Source: Gracilibacter sp. BRH_c7a (GTDB lineage Bacteria > Bacillota > Desulfitobacteriia > Desulfitobacteriales > Syntrophobotulaceae). Taken from it: a stretch of DNA of 64,000 nucleotides. The stretch covers positions 1-64,000 of the forward strand of contig LOEZ01000096.1 in NCBI GenBank assembly GCA_001516055.1, given 5' to 3'. The notes under the pieces were generated by a model. The model saw only the letters and a program-made list of their open reading frames with translations. It had not been told where the DNA came from and did no database searches. Below, piece by piece: positions 45,016 to 54,390 of the stretch (position 1 is the first letter of the stretch; each line of letters starts with the position of its first letter). A program made the position numbers and the translations under genes.

Positions 45016-46494
45016 GTGCTTGAAAAAGACTCTTTAAAGAATAAAACGATATCAGCGTTATTTTATAGCTTTAGTGGTTTTATTGCCCAAAGTGGTGTGC
45101 AGTTTGTTTTCGCAATAATTCTAGCTAGGTTGTTGTTGCCTCAAGACTACGGGATTCTAGGCATGACAATAATCTTTTTAGCCATTTCACAAATATTTAT
45201 TGATGGTGGAATGACCACGGCCTTGATCCGAGAAAAAGAAGTCAGTGAGGAAGACTACTCCACAGTCTTTTATTATAATTTTGCAATTGCTGTTATCATA
45301 TATTGTATCTTATTTATTTCTGCACCTGCGATAAGTAACTTCTTCCGAGAACCAATACTGTTGGTCATAATACGTGTCCTTAGTCTTAATATAATCATTG
45401 GATCTATTGGGCTAATCCAAAGAACAATACTAGTTAGAAAATTGAATTTCAAAACACAAACAAAAATCGATGTTATTGCATTAGTTTTAGCCGGTATACT
45501 AGCAATAATTTTGGCCTATAATGGATTCGGGGTTTGGAGTCTTGTGATTAATGGATTAGCGAAACAACTTATTTCCTCATCCCTGTTAGTAGCATACAAT
45601 AAGTGGACACCGTTATTAGTATTTGACTTCAATTCTTTTAAAAAACTATTTGGTTTTGGTTGGAAGATGATGGTCACTGGAATCCTATCAACGATCTATA
45701 ACAACGTCTATAACATCATAATCGGCAGGTTTTACTTAGCAACGATGCTGGGATATTATACAAAATCCTTGGAACTAAGAGACGCAGCTGCAAACTCAAT
45801 AACATCATCCGTAGCTAAGGTGAGCTATCCAGCACTCAGTAAACTACAAGATGACCATCAAAGATTTAAGGCGGGTTTTAAAAGAATAATCAAAAACTCT
45901 AGCTTTTTAACCTTCCCGATGATGATAGGATTGGCAGCTGTCGCGAATCAGCTAATTCAGCTCCTTTTTGGTACCAATTGGCTTCCTATGGTTCCATACT
46001 TCCAGATTCTTTGTTTGAGTGGGATGACATTGCCCCACCGAGCATTAAACTTAAATATCTTGCAGGTAAAGGGCCGTTCTGACTTATTTTTAAAGTTAGA
46101 TATTCTTAAAATGGTTATTGGCTTAATCTTTATTAGTGTAGTAATTATCTTAAACCTGGGAATTTATGGACTTCTTTGGACCACGTTCCTCAATGCACAG
46201 ATTGCTTTGATTGTGAATTCACATTATTCTAAAGAGCTTATTTCATACTCTACAAAGGAACAGATAATAGATATGATACCGACTGTTATTATATCAATCA
46301 TAATGGGGATTTTAGTTTTTGCTGTTGGCGGACTACTTCCCTTTAGCAACGCAATTATACTTCCTATACAAGTAATAACTGGGGTTACTATATACGTTAT
46401 CATTAGTAAATTGGCGAGAATCAAAGAGTTTGATACTGTTTACCAATTAACAAAACAAATGTTTCAAAAGATGTGGAAGAGGTTAACTGTGTAG
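45016..46494 (+). CDS. wzx: Wzx-like lipid-linked oligosaccharide flippase
   Basis: 492 aa, about 12-14 membrane segments, PST/MOP superfamily. Typical opening TISALFYSFSGFIAQSGVQFVFAIILARLL, then FFREPILLVIIRVLSLNIIIGSIGLIQRTIL. It moves undecaprenyl-linked oligosaccharide to the outer face of the membrane. Start is GTG 45016 after AGGAGTAACGT. It pairs with the Wzy-like protein at 33638. Specificity unknown. Confidence 0.9.
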   Translation: MLEKDSLKNKTISALFYSFSGFIAQSGVQFVFAIILARLLLPQDYGILGMTIIFLAISQIFIDGGMTTALIREKEVSEEDYSTVFYYNFAIAVIIYCILFISAPAISNFFREPILLVIIRVLSLNIIIGSIGLIQRTILVRKLNFKTQTKIDVIALVLAGILAIILAYNGFGVWSLVINGLAKQLISSSLLVAYNKWTPLLVFDFNSFKKLFGFGWKMMVTGILSTIYNNVYNIIIGRFYLATMLGYYTKSLELRDAAANSITSSVAKVSYPALSKLQDDHQRFKAGFKRIIKNSSFLTFPMMIGLAAVANQLIQLLFGTNWLPMVPYFQILCLSGMTLPHRALNLNILQVKGRSDLFLKLDILKMVIGLIFISVVIILNLGIYGLLWTTFLNAQIALIVNSHYSKELISYSTKEQIIDMIPTVIISIIMGILVFAVGGLLPFSNAIILPIQVITGVTIYVIISKLARIKEFDTVYQLTKQMFQKMWKRLTV

Positions 46495-46555
46495 CAGCGA
46501 AGTACTTTGTGTATTATTTGATTTAATTTAGCTATTGGGATAGAAAAAGGTCGTG

Positions 46556-47881
46556 ATGATAGTAAATACGACAATTAAAACTGTTTTGCTGGAGGGAATA
46601 AAGAATCTTCTTAGAGTAATCAGTAAACGGATTACTTCTATTAAAGAATATCTAGCCATAAAAGTACAGCCTCTGCGCCACAATCATGCACTTAAACGTC
46701 TTAGGATTAAAAGCAAAGAGGATAAAGTAAAAGTTGCTTTTTTTGTAACTCATTCTTCCGTCTGGAAGTACGATGGTGTTTATCGGCTGATGGCACAGGA
46801 TTCAAGATTTTACCCCATTGTGGTAATTTGCCCTGTTGTCAACTACGGAAGAGCAAACATGTTGGAGGAAATGAGAAAATCTTATCAACTCTTTAAAAGT
46901 AAAGGTTATAATGTAATCAAAACATACACTGAAAATGATGATAGTTATTTGGACGTAAAACATGAGTTAAAACCAGATATTATCTTCTATACAAACCCTT
47001 ATCAAGGTTTAATAAAAGATGAATACTATATAACAAATTTCAATGATACGCTTACTTGTTATGTGCATTATGCTTTTTTTGTCTCAAACTTATGTAAAGA
47101 ACAGTATGACGGATTATTTCACAATGTTCTTTGGAAAGCTTTTTATGAAACAGATATGCATAAACAAATGGCAAAAGAGTATGCGAGGAATAAAGCTAAA
47201 AATGTTATCATTACTGGATATCCAGGGGTAGACGGGTTTGTTTATGGTATTAGAACAGGAGAATATTTATGGAAAGATTCTAACAAATCATTAAAGAGAA
47301 TCATTTGGGCTCCGCATCATACAATTGAGCAAGAAGGGTGGTTAAGATACTCGAACTTTTTAAGACATTATAAAATAATGTTAGATTTAGCTGAAGAATA
47401 TAAAGATAAAATTCAAATTGTTTTTAAGCCACATCCGTTATTGAAGGTAAAATTATTTCGTCATAAAGATTGGGGTATTGATAAAACTAATAATTACTAT
47501 AAGCAATGGGAAGATCAAAGCAATACCCAACTTGAGACGGATCAATATATTGATCTATTCAATACCTCAGATGCTATGATATTTGACAGCGGTTCTTTTG
47601 TTGCAGAATACTTATGCTGTGGAAAACCTTCAATTTTTGTTTTTGCAGATATTAATGTAAAAGAAAGATTCAATGAATTTGGTAAGCTTGCTTTAGACCA
47701 ACACTATCATGCTTATAATGAAATAGATATCTTGAGGTTTGTTGATACAGTAGTCTGTGAAGGGCAGGACGAAAAAAAAGAGAAAAGAAATAGATTTTAT
47801 AAACGTTTTTTGGAATCTCCTAACCAAAATACTGCATCAGACAATATTTTTGAACTAATATGCAAAGAGATTTTCAAGTAG
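46556..47881 (+). CDS. CDP-glycerol glycerophosphotransferase family protein
   Basis: 441 aa matching the TagB/TagF family (PF04464). Key pieces: IIWAPHHTIEQEG, IVFKPHPLLKVKLF, TDQYIDLFNTSDAMIFDSGSFVAEYLCCGKPSIFVF. The enzyme moves glycerol phosphate (or a related polyol phosphate) from CDP-glycerol to glycan or wall polymer. tagD at 48001 would supply CDP-glycerol. ATG 46556 follows AAAAGGTCGTG; the preceding GTG is also possible. It suggests a phosphoglycerol-decorated glycan or wall polymer. Confidence 0.85.
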   Translation: MIVNTTIKTVLLEGIKNLLRVISKRITSIKEYLAIKVQPLRHNHALKRLRIKSKEDKVKVAFFVTHSSVWKYDGVYRLMAQDSRFYPIVVICPVVNYGRANMLEEMRKSYQLFKSKGYNVIKTYTENDDSYLDVKHELKPDIIFYTNPYQGLIKDEYYITNFNDTLTCYVHYAFFVSNLCKEQYDGLFHNVLWKAFYETDMHKQMAKEYARNKAKNVIITGYPGVDGFVYGIRTGEYLWKDSNKSLKRIIWAPHHTIEQEGWLRYSNFLRHYKIMLDLAEEYKDKIQIVFKPHPLLKVKLFRHKDWGIDKTNNYYKQWEDQSNTQLETDQYIDLFNTSDAMIFDSGSFVAEYLCCGKPSIFVFADINVKERFNEFGKLALDQHYHAYNEIDILRFVDTVVCEGQDEKKEKRNRFYKRFLESPNQNTASDNIFELICKEIFK

Positions 47882-48000
47882 TTGAATTTTCATTGGACTG
47901 CCTTGCTCTACTAAAAGATAACTGTATTGTAGTATCCAATTTTCTACGCATCCATGAGATTAATTGCAAATTATTAACTAAAGACTGGAGGTGAAAAAAT

Positions 48001-48423
48001 ATGAAATATAAAATAGGTTATACAACAGGTGTTTATGATTTATTCCATATTGGACATCTTAACCTACTAAAAAAATCTAAAGAAATGTGCGACTATTTGA
48101 TAGTTGGAGTGAGCTCGGATGAACTGGTTCAATATAAACATAAGCGGTCAGTAATACCTTTTTCCGAACGTATTCAAATTATTGATGCAATCAAATATGT
48201 TGATAAAGCTGTTATTCAGGAAAATATGGATAAAATGGAAGCGTGGAAGAGGTTTCATTTTGACGTAATGTTTGTTGGAAATGACTGGAAGGGTACAGAT
48301 AAATGGAATAAGCTGGAGAAAGATTTTGACGAGGTTGGAGTAGATATAATATACTTTCCTTACACTAAGGGAACATCATCAACATTACTGAATCAAACTT
48401 TAATCAAACTAAGAGATGAATAA
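48001..48423 (+). CDS. tagD: Glycerol-3-phosphate cytidylyltransferase
   Basis: 140 aa, full length. TTGVYDLFHIGHLNLLKKSK contains the HIGH nucleotidyltransferase motif; the second substrate motif reads YFPYTKGTSSTLL, close to the family RTxGISTT. Makes CDP-glycerol from CTP and glycerol-3-phosphate for the transferase just upstream. Strong GGAGG site before ATG 48001. An alternative substrate such as another polyol phosphate cannot be excluded. A hairpin with GTTGG/CCAAC arms near 48439 may terminate. Confidence 0.9.
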   Translation: MKYKIGYTTGVYDLFHIGHLNLLKKSKEMCDYLIVGVSSDELVQYKHKRSVIPFSERIQIIDAIKYVDKAVIQENMDKMEAWKRFHFDVMFVGNDWKGTDKWNKLEKDFDEVGVDIIYFPYTKGTSSTLLNQTLIKLRDE

Positions 48424-48540
48424 GGTTCCTTTTAAAAGTTGGTAGAATGCCAACTTTTTAGCGAGACATAACCCCATAAGAATAGTATAGTTGGAAGGAA
48501 GTAATTAGTAATCCATCATTCAATAAAGGGGGAAACTAAT

Positions 48541-49596
48541 ATGAAAAACAGAGAATATTGTAACAGCTGTTATTTAGCATTTAGATGGATTCCTAAACAA
48601 GATATATGTTGGTCAGAAGCATGGAAACCAGTGTATCCTGTATTGGACAAAGATGACCAGACGTCAGTAGAGACTTATCATGAGGTTGAAGAATTTATAG
48701 AGAATTATTTAAAAAGCAGTATAGATAATGAGACAGGAATATTATTAAGCGGGGGAATTGATTCTGCAATATTAGCGTCTTTTTTACCAGAAAACACTAA
48801 AGCTTATACAATTAAGTTTATTGCAAAGGGTGCTATTGATGAATCAATAATTGCTAGTCAATATGCTAAAAAGAATAAATTGGATCACAAAGTCGTTACA
48901 GTTACCTGGAAAGACTATCTAAGGTATATGCCAGTACTAATGAGAAATAAAAAAGCACCTTTACATGCTGTAGAAGTTGGTCTATATAAAGCGGCTAGAC
49001 AAGCAAATAAAGATGGTATATCTAAACTTGTAATAGGTAATGGTGCAGATTCAACGTTTGGTGGAATGGACAAGTTACTGTCAAAAGATTGGAATTTTGA
49101 TGAATTTGTAAAAAGATATAGTTTCATAATGCCGAATGAAGCGTTAGTAAATCCAGTATCTATCTTAGATATCTATGAAGAGTATAAGGAAGGAAATAAT
49201 AAAATCGATTATATTTCCTTTTTAAAATATACCCATGGTCTTGGAGTCGTACAAGCTTTTGACAATGCTATTAGAAGTGCTGATTGTAAAACTATTGAAC
49301 CATATGAACATTTGAAACTAGAAACACCTTTAGATCTTAATAGAATTAGAAACGGTGAGCCCAAGTACATACTTTATGAATTATTTAGAAAAAGATATCC
49401 TGATATGATGGAAGTAAAAAAGATTCCATTTGCGCGTCCCATGGATCAATGGTTAAAAGACTGGTCTGGACCAAGAAGGTCAGAGTTTCTACAGGGTTGT
49501 ATTGGTAAGATGACCGGAGATCAAAAATATTTGGTTTATACTTTAGAAATGTTCCTAAATCTAATTGATGAAAAGGGTGAATTGACTAATGAGTAA
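48541..49596 (+). CDS. Asparagine-synthetase-like amidotransferase (no glutaminase domain)
   Basis: 351 aa. Synthetase core with the PP-loop LLSGGIDSAILASF, GNGADSTFGGMDKLL and EPYEHLKLETPLDLNR. The N-terminal glutaminase domain of AsnB is absent, so it uses ammonia directly or a partner. Such enzymes activate a carboxylate with ATP and make an amide. Within a surface-glycan locus, amidation of a uronic acid or joining of an acid to an amine is plausible. Good RBS AAGGGGGAAACT before ATG 48541. It overlaps the DUF362 gene by 8 bp. Confidence 0.75.
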   Translation: MKNREYCNSCYLAFRWIPKQDICWSEAWKPVYPVLDKDDQTSVETYHEVEEFIENYLKSSIDNETGILLSGGIDSAILASFLPENTKAYTIKFIAKGAIDESIIASQYAKKNKLDHKVVTVTWKDYLRYMPVLMRNKKAPLHAVEVGLYKAARQANKDGISKLVIGNGADSTFGGMDKLLSKDWNFDEFVKRYSFIMPNEALVNPVSILDIYEEYKEGNNKIDYISFLKYTHGLGVVQAFDNAIRSADCKTIEPYEHLKLETPLDLNRIRNGEPKYILYELFRKRYPDMMEVKKIPFARPMDQWLKDWSGPRRSEFLQGCIGKMTGDQKYLVYTLEMFLNLIDEKGELTNE

Positions 49597-50797
49597 GTAT
49601 TCTGTTTCTATTTCAAATGCTAATGATTATACCGAAGGGGAAGTAAACCGTTCCATAGATGATTTATTAAGTAAACTTGGATATGATATTGATAATCCAT
49701 TTTCTGAATTTATCAAACCAGGAATGAAAGTTTTTATTAAACCAAATTGGGTTGCTTCTAGATGGAGAAAATCATGCGATCATGTTGATGACATTTATTG
49801 TGTTATTACACATCCATATGTTATTGAAGCAGTTGCTGATAGAGTTGCGAAAGCACTTAACGGCAACGGAGAAATCATCATTGGTGATAACCCTTCTATT
49901 GACGCGGATTTTGATGAACTAATGAATCTAACCGGAATTAAAAAACTAGAGAAAAAATATAATGTAACTTGTAGAGTTATAGATCTAAGACCACTTGTAT
50001 GCAAAGATTTAAAAGACTATGGTAAAAAATATAAAATGCATTCACAGGTCGGAGATCCTATTGGAGAAGTTGAAATAAATTTGGCGAATAAATCGTTACT
50101 ATATTCAGTTGATTCAACGCTTTTTAGAGGCGTATTTGATGAAAGAGAAGAAACTGTAAATCTTCACACAGGTGAGATGCAACTTTATACATATTCCCGT
50201 AGCTTATATGATGCAGATGTTTATATTTCTATACCAAAACTTAAGACACACCATAAAGTAGGAACAACACTAAACCTAAAAGGACTTGTTGGAAGTATTA
50301 CTAAGAAGAATCAACTTGTGCACTGGCGGGTGGGTTCACCAGAGACAGGTGGAGATGAGTATCCAGACAAACAAAGTTTGGAAGAGAGTAAGAATGTAAA
50401 GGTTACGCACCGGGGCTCTTGGCCTGGTAATGACACTATATGGAGAATGGTAGTTGATTTGTACCAAGGAATGCTTGAGAGAGATAGAAAGTATTTCACT
50501 ATTATTGATGGGATTCTTGCAGGAGAAGGAAAAGGTCCGTTTTGTCCTTATTCTAAACACGCTAACGTTTTATTAGCAAGTGATAATTTACTTGCAGCTG
50601 ATATTGTTGCTACAAGGTTAATGGGACTTAATCCAGAGAAGATTAAATACTTAAAATACTTTATTGATAACCTTCCATTGAGATATGACGAAATTAAGGT
50701 GTATTCTGACTTTATTACTAGCAAAGAATATTTTACTTCAGTTAATAAATATTTAGATTTTAAAGTACCTAGAATATGGGAAGATATAAAAATCTAA
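49589..50797 (+). CDS. DUF362 family protein
   Basis: 402 aa. DUF362 core: IKPGMKVFIKPNWV near the N-terminus, VIGDNPSID-like segment, PKLKTHHKVGTTLNLKGLVGSI, and IIDGILAGEGKGPF. The Fe-S ferredoxin domain often fused to DUF362 is missing. Function unproven; some DUF362 proteins occur beside carboxylate-activating or Fe-S enzymes. It overlaps the asparagine-synthetase-like gene by 8 bp, so the two likely work together. Start is ATG 49589. Confidence 0.8.
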   Translation: MSKYSVSISNANDYTEGEVNRSIDDLLSKLGYDIDNPFSEFIKPGMKVFIKPNWVASRWRKSCDHVDDIYCVITHPYVIEAVADRVAKALNGNGEIIIGDNPSIDADFDELMNLTGIKKLEKKYNVTCRVIDLRPLVCKDLKDYGKKYKMHSQVGDPIGEVEINLANKSLLYSVDSTLFRGVFDEREETVNLHTGEMQLYTYSRSLYDADVYISIPKLKTHHKVGTTLNLKGLVGSITKKNQLVHWRVGSPETGGDEYPDKQSLEESKNVKVTHRGSWPGNDTIWRMVVDLYQGMLERDRKYFTIIDGILAGEGKGPFCPYSKHANVLLASDNLLAADIVATRLMGLNPEKIKYLKYFIDNLPLRYDEIKVYSDFITSKEYFTSVNKYLDFKVPRIWEDIKI

Positions 50798-50898
50798 ATA
50801 CTACATTTCAGGTCTTAACTGGTATAATGTTGGTTATATTGCGATTTGTCCATTTACCCTTAATTGTTTAGATTGTTATATAAATTTTAGGAGAAACT

Positions 50899-52194
50899 AT
50901 GAAAATAAAAGTAATTACTGTAATTGGAGCAAATGGCACCATTGGGAGTAAAGTTTCAGGAATATTTGCTTCTTTTGGGGATACAAAAGTCTATATGGTT
51001 TGTAGGGAAATGAAAGATGCAAATGAAGCTGTCAAGAAAGCTGCATTGTCTGTAAGAGCAAATTCGATAACTAATAATTTAATTCCAAAAACTTATGAAG
51101 ATTTAGAGGAATGCATTAAGAATTCTGACCTAATATTTGAGAGCGTTTCTGAAAATATTGAAACAAAAAAGAACGTTTATACTCAGATAATACCCTTAAT
51201 AGATTCTAACAAAATAATTGCAACTGGTACTTCGGGTTTGTCTATAAATGCTTTGAGCGAAAGCTTTAGTGACGAAATAAAACCATTTTTTATGGGAATA
51301 CATTTTTATAACCCACCCTACAGTATGATTTTATGTGAAGCTATATCTTCAAAATATACTGATAAAGGATTATTCGGTAAAGTTAAAAAATATCTGGAAA
51401 ATAAACTCTATCGTAATGTTGTAGAGGTAAAAGATTCTCCTGCATTTTTAGGTAATAGAATAGGCTTCCAATTTATTAACGAAACTATGAAATATGCAGA
51501 AGTATATAAAGATAATGGTGGAATTGATTATATTGATGCAATATTAGGAAACTTTACAGGTCGTAGTATGCCTCCACTCGTGACTTCGGATTTTGTAGGA
51601 CTTGATGTCCATAAAGCCATAGTTGACAATATTTATTTAAATACGGCTGATTATGCTCACGAGACGTTTAAAATGCCTATTTTTGCGGAGAAGTTAATCC
51701 AAGAAAATAAGCTTGGAAGAAAATCAGGATGTGGTTTATATAAAAGTGTACCTCACATTGATGGAACAAATACTATTCATGTATACGATATTGCATCAAA
51801 CGAATACAGACAAATAGAAAAATTCAGTTTCCCATTTGCGAAAAAAATGATTAAAGAATTTAGAATTGGTTGCTACGAAAATGCCTTTATATCACTAGTG
51901 AAGAATAATTCTACCGAGGCTAGTATTTGTCTTAATTTTTTAATTAAGTATGTAATTTACTCACTTTTTGCCTCTAAGGAAGTAGGGTTTAGTATATATT
52001 CTTGTGATGATGTGATGGCAACGGGTTTTAATTGGATTCCCCCCCTTTCTGTCATCGATGCATTTGGTGGACTTTTAACATTCAAGAAAATAATTGAGGA
52101 TCAAAGATTAGATTTAAATATTAATATTGAAGAATTATTAAAAGATGTCCCAGAATCAAAATATGATTACAGACCTTTTTTGAAAGCAAACTAG
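50899..52194 (+). CDS. 3-hydroxyacyl-CoA dehydrogenase-like protein
   Basis: 431 aa. NAD-binding N-terminal domain (VIGANGTIGSKV, FESVSENIETKKNVYTQI, HFYNPPYSM), followed by the C-terminal helical domain (FLGNRIGFQFINE, KLGRKSGCGLYK). The catalytic His is likely in MGIHFYNPP. It should reduce 3-ketoacyl-CoA to 3-hydroxyacyl-CoA (or oxidise it). The C-terminus beyond 300 aa is longer than in the usual short-form enzyme. Start is ATG 50899 after TAGGAGAAACT. It sits beside a thiolase, which together could make 3-hydroxybutyryl-CoA. Confidence 0.8.
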   Translation: MKIKVITVIGANGTIGSKVSGIFASFGDTKVYMVCREMKDANEAVKKAALSVRANSITNNLIPKTYEDLEECIKNSDLIFESVSENIETKKNVYTQIIPLIDSNKIIATGTSGLSINALSESFSDEIKPFFMGIHFYNPPYSMILCEAISSKYTDKGLFGKVKKYLENKLYRNVVEVKDSPAFLGNRIGFQFINETMKYAEVYKDNGGIDYIDAILGNFTGRSMPPLVTSDFVGLDVHKAIVDNIYLNTADYAHETFKMPIFAEKLIQENKLGRKSGCGLYKSVPHIDGTNTIHVYDIASNEYRQIEKFSFPFAKKMIKEFRIGCYENAFISLVKNNSTEASICLNFLIKYVIYSLFASKEVGFSIYSCDDVMATGFNWIPPLSVIDAFGGLLTFKKIIEDQRLDLNINIEELLKDVPESKYDYRPFLKAN

Positions 52195-52206
52195 GAGGCT
52201 CTATGA

Positions 52207-53466
52207 ATGAATAAAGTCTTTGTTTTAGGCGGATCTCAAACAGATTTTGAAAGAAGTTGGAGCAAAGAGGGCAAAAGTGTTGTTGCTCTATTAAAAGAAG
52301 TAATCGATGATTGCTTGGAAGAAACTAACCTTAGTTATAAGAATATTACAGCACTGAATAGACAAAACAAGGTGGCTTGTTTTGTCGGAAATTTTTTGGC
52401 TGAATACTATGTAAATCAAGGACATTTAGGTTCCCTGTTAACAGAGGTGGATGATGCATTTTATGGTGTGCCCTCTGCAAGATACGAAGCAGCTTGTGCA
52501 TCCGGATCAACGGCATTAGATGCAGGAATTACTAAGATTAGAACAGGTGATTATGATGTTGTGATTGTGATTGGTTGGGAGCTTATGAAAACAGTCGATT
52601 CGAAAGTTGGAGGCGACTTTCTAGGACGAGCTGCTCTATATGAGGAAGAAGCTGTAGGAATAAATTTTCCATTCCCAAAACTATTTGGGAGACTTGCTGA
52701 TGAAATTTTAAAAAAGTATCATACCCCTGAAAATCTATTTATGAAGAGTTTAGCTACTATTTCTAATATTAACTATTCTAATGCCAAAAGAAATGGAAAA
52801 TCTCAAACAAGAAAATGGTTTATGAGCGAACTACAGGCCAACCTAAGAGGGGATGACACTAATCCTATTGTTGCAGGAAAACTTGCGAGTTCTGACTGTT
52901 CGCAGATTACTGACGGTGCAGCAGCGGTTGTCTTAATTTCTGAAAGATACAAACAAGAGCATTATAAAGATCAAGAATTACCAATCGTTAAGGGTTTTGG
53001 GCATAGAGTTGCTCCTTTAGTATTTAATAAAAAAATTATAGAAAGTAAACCAAATAAATATATTTTACCTTGGACAAGAAAAGCTGTAGTTGATGCATAC
53101 AACCGAGCAAAGTTAACTGTATCGAATATTGACTTTTTTGAAACTCATGATTGCTTTACATCTAGTGAATACGCTACTATTTCTGCTTTCGGTCTTACAG
53201 AACCGGGGAAAGAGTATGAAGCCATATTAGAAGGGGATATTGCCTTTGAGGGTAAATCACCAATAAATGTAAGCGGGGGACTTATCGGCTGTGGACATCC
53301 TGTAGGTGCTACTGGGGTTCGAATGTTTTTAGATTTATACAAACAAGTTAGTCGTAAAGCAGGTAAATATCAGCTCCAAAAAGCAAATAATGGTCTGATG
53401 TTAAATATTGGTGGATCAGCAACTACAAACTATGTATTTATTGTTGGAAAAGAGGATAGGTTTTAA
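52207..53466 (+). CDS. Thiolase family protein (SCPx type)
   Basis: 419 aa. The nucleophile Cys is in [16 protein letters not shown], the His/Asp region in [14 protein letters not shown] (SCPx-like EVHDCFT pattern), and the C-terminal site is [17 protein letters not shown]. Thiolases condense two acyl-CoA molecules or cleave 3-ketoacyl-CoA. It follows the dehydrogenase by 12 bp, with AGGAGGCTCTATGA upstream, so the two are co-transcribed. Acetyl-CoA substrate is an inference. Confidence 0.85.
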   Translation: MNKVFVLGGSQTDFERSWSKEGKSVVALLKEVIDDCLEETNLSYKNITALNRQNKVACFVGNFLAEYYVNQGHLGSLLTEVDDAFYGVPSARYEAACASGSTALDAGITKIRTGDYDVVIVIGWELMKTVDSKVGGDFLGRAALYEEEAVGINFPFPKLFGRLADEILKKYHTPENLFMKSLATISNINYSNAKRNGKSQTRKWFMSELQANLRGDDTNPIVAGKLASSDCSQITDGAAAVVLISERYKQEHYKDQELPIVKGFGHRVAPLVFNKKIIESKPNKYILPWTRKAVVDAYNRAKLTVSNIDFFETHDCFTSSEYATISAFGLTEPGKEYEAILEGDIAFEGKSPINVSGGLIGCGHPVGATGVRMFLDLYKQVSRKAGKYQLQKANNGLMLNIGGSATTNYVFIVGKEDRF

Positions 53467-53479
53467 AGGGGAGAGTCAT

Positions 53480-54229
53480 ATGTTAAATAGAATTGCACAA
53501 GACGCAACGGTTTCGCAGAGTGCTACTATTGGTGAAAATGTAACAATTGCAAAAGGTGCACTAATTTATCCAAATGTAATAATTGGAGACAATACTTTTA
53601 TAGGTCCTTACTGTATAATTGGAGAACCTGGAGGAGATTATTACAAACATAATGATAATTATATATTTGCTGAGACAATTATAGGAAAAAATTGTATTAT
53701 CCGTTCCCATAGTATTATTTACGAAAAAGTAATAATTGGGGAAAATTTCCAAACTGGTCATCATGTTGCTATTCGGGAAAATACTGACATAGGTAACAAC
53801 TGCAGTGTAGGAACATTTGCAGACTTGCAGGGGAATATTAAAATAGGGAACCATGTAAGGTTACACTCTAATGTTCACATAGGTCAACTTACGGTTATAG
53901 AAGATTACGTTTGGATATACCCGTATGTTGTTACAACTAATGACCCCTATCCGCCTATGGGAAACCTCATAGGGTCTCATATTTGCCAATATGCACAAAT
54001 AGCAACAGGAGCAATCATATTGCCAGGTAAAATAATAGGCGAAAACTCTTTAGTAGGAGCTGGGTCAGTTGTGACAAAAGATGTTCCACCAGAATCAGTA
54101 ACTACTGGTGTTCCAGCAAAGATAATCTGTTCAGTTCGCGAAGTTAAAGATAATAATGGAAATTATATATACCCTTGGAAGGATTATCTCAAAGAGTATA
54201 GAGGTTATCCCTGGCAAAGGGATGTTTAG
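53480..54229 (+). CDS. LbH (hexapeptide) acyltransferase
   Basis: 249 aa. Left-handed beta-helix hexad repeats run from residue 15 to about 205 (IGENVTIAKGALIYPNVIIGDNTFIGP and VIIGENFQTGHHVAIREN with an H motif like LpxA/LpxD). It most resembles acyl-CoA- or ACP-dependent sugar N- or O-acyltransferases. The ribosome site GGGGAGAG and ATG 53480 fix the start; the longer ORF from 53408 overlaps the thiolase. Placed directly after thiolase, it may transfer the acyl group they produce to a 3-amino sugar such as Fuc3N/Qui3N. Confidence 0.85.
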   Translation: MLNRIAQDATVSQSATIGENVTIAKGALIYPNVIIGDNTFIGPYCIIGEPGGDYYKHNDNYIFAETIIGKNCIIRSHSIIYEKVIIGENFQTGHHVAIRENTDIGNNCSVGTFADLQGNIKIGNHVRLHSNVHIGQLTVIEDYVWIYPYVVTTNDPYPPMGNLIGSHICQYAQIATGAIILPGKIIGENSLVGAGSVVTKDVPPESVTTGVPAKIICSVREVKDNNGNYIYPWKDYLKEYRGYPWQRDV

Positions 54230-54390
54230 AGGATAAAGGTTTAGTCCGAAATATTCCGTTTAATAGAGAAAATGTTATTGTAAGTATGTATTTGTTCTTA
54301 GAGTAAGACTTCAACCTTAATATAGGGAATCTTGTCTTATCTAACTTTTAATAGTTGATATCACAAAAGAAAATGTGGAGGTACTACTCG

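Noticed and set aside
50899-53466. Fatty-acid beta-oxidation operon
   Set aside because: No acyl-CoA dehydrogenase, enoyl-CoA hydratase or ligase; embedded among glycan genes, so a biosynthetic role is preferred.
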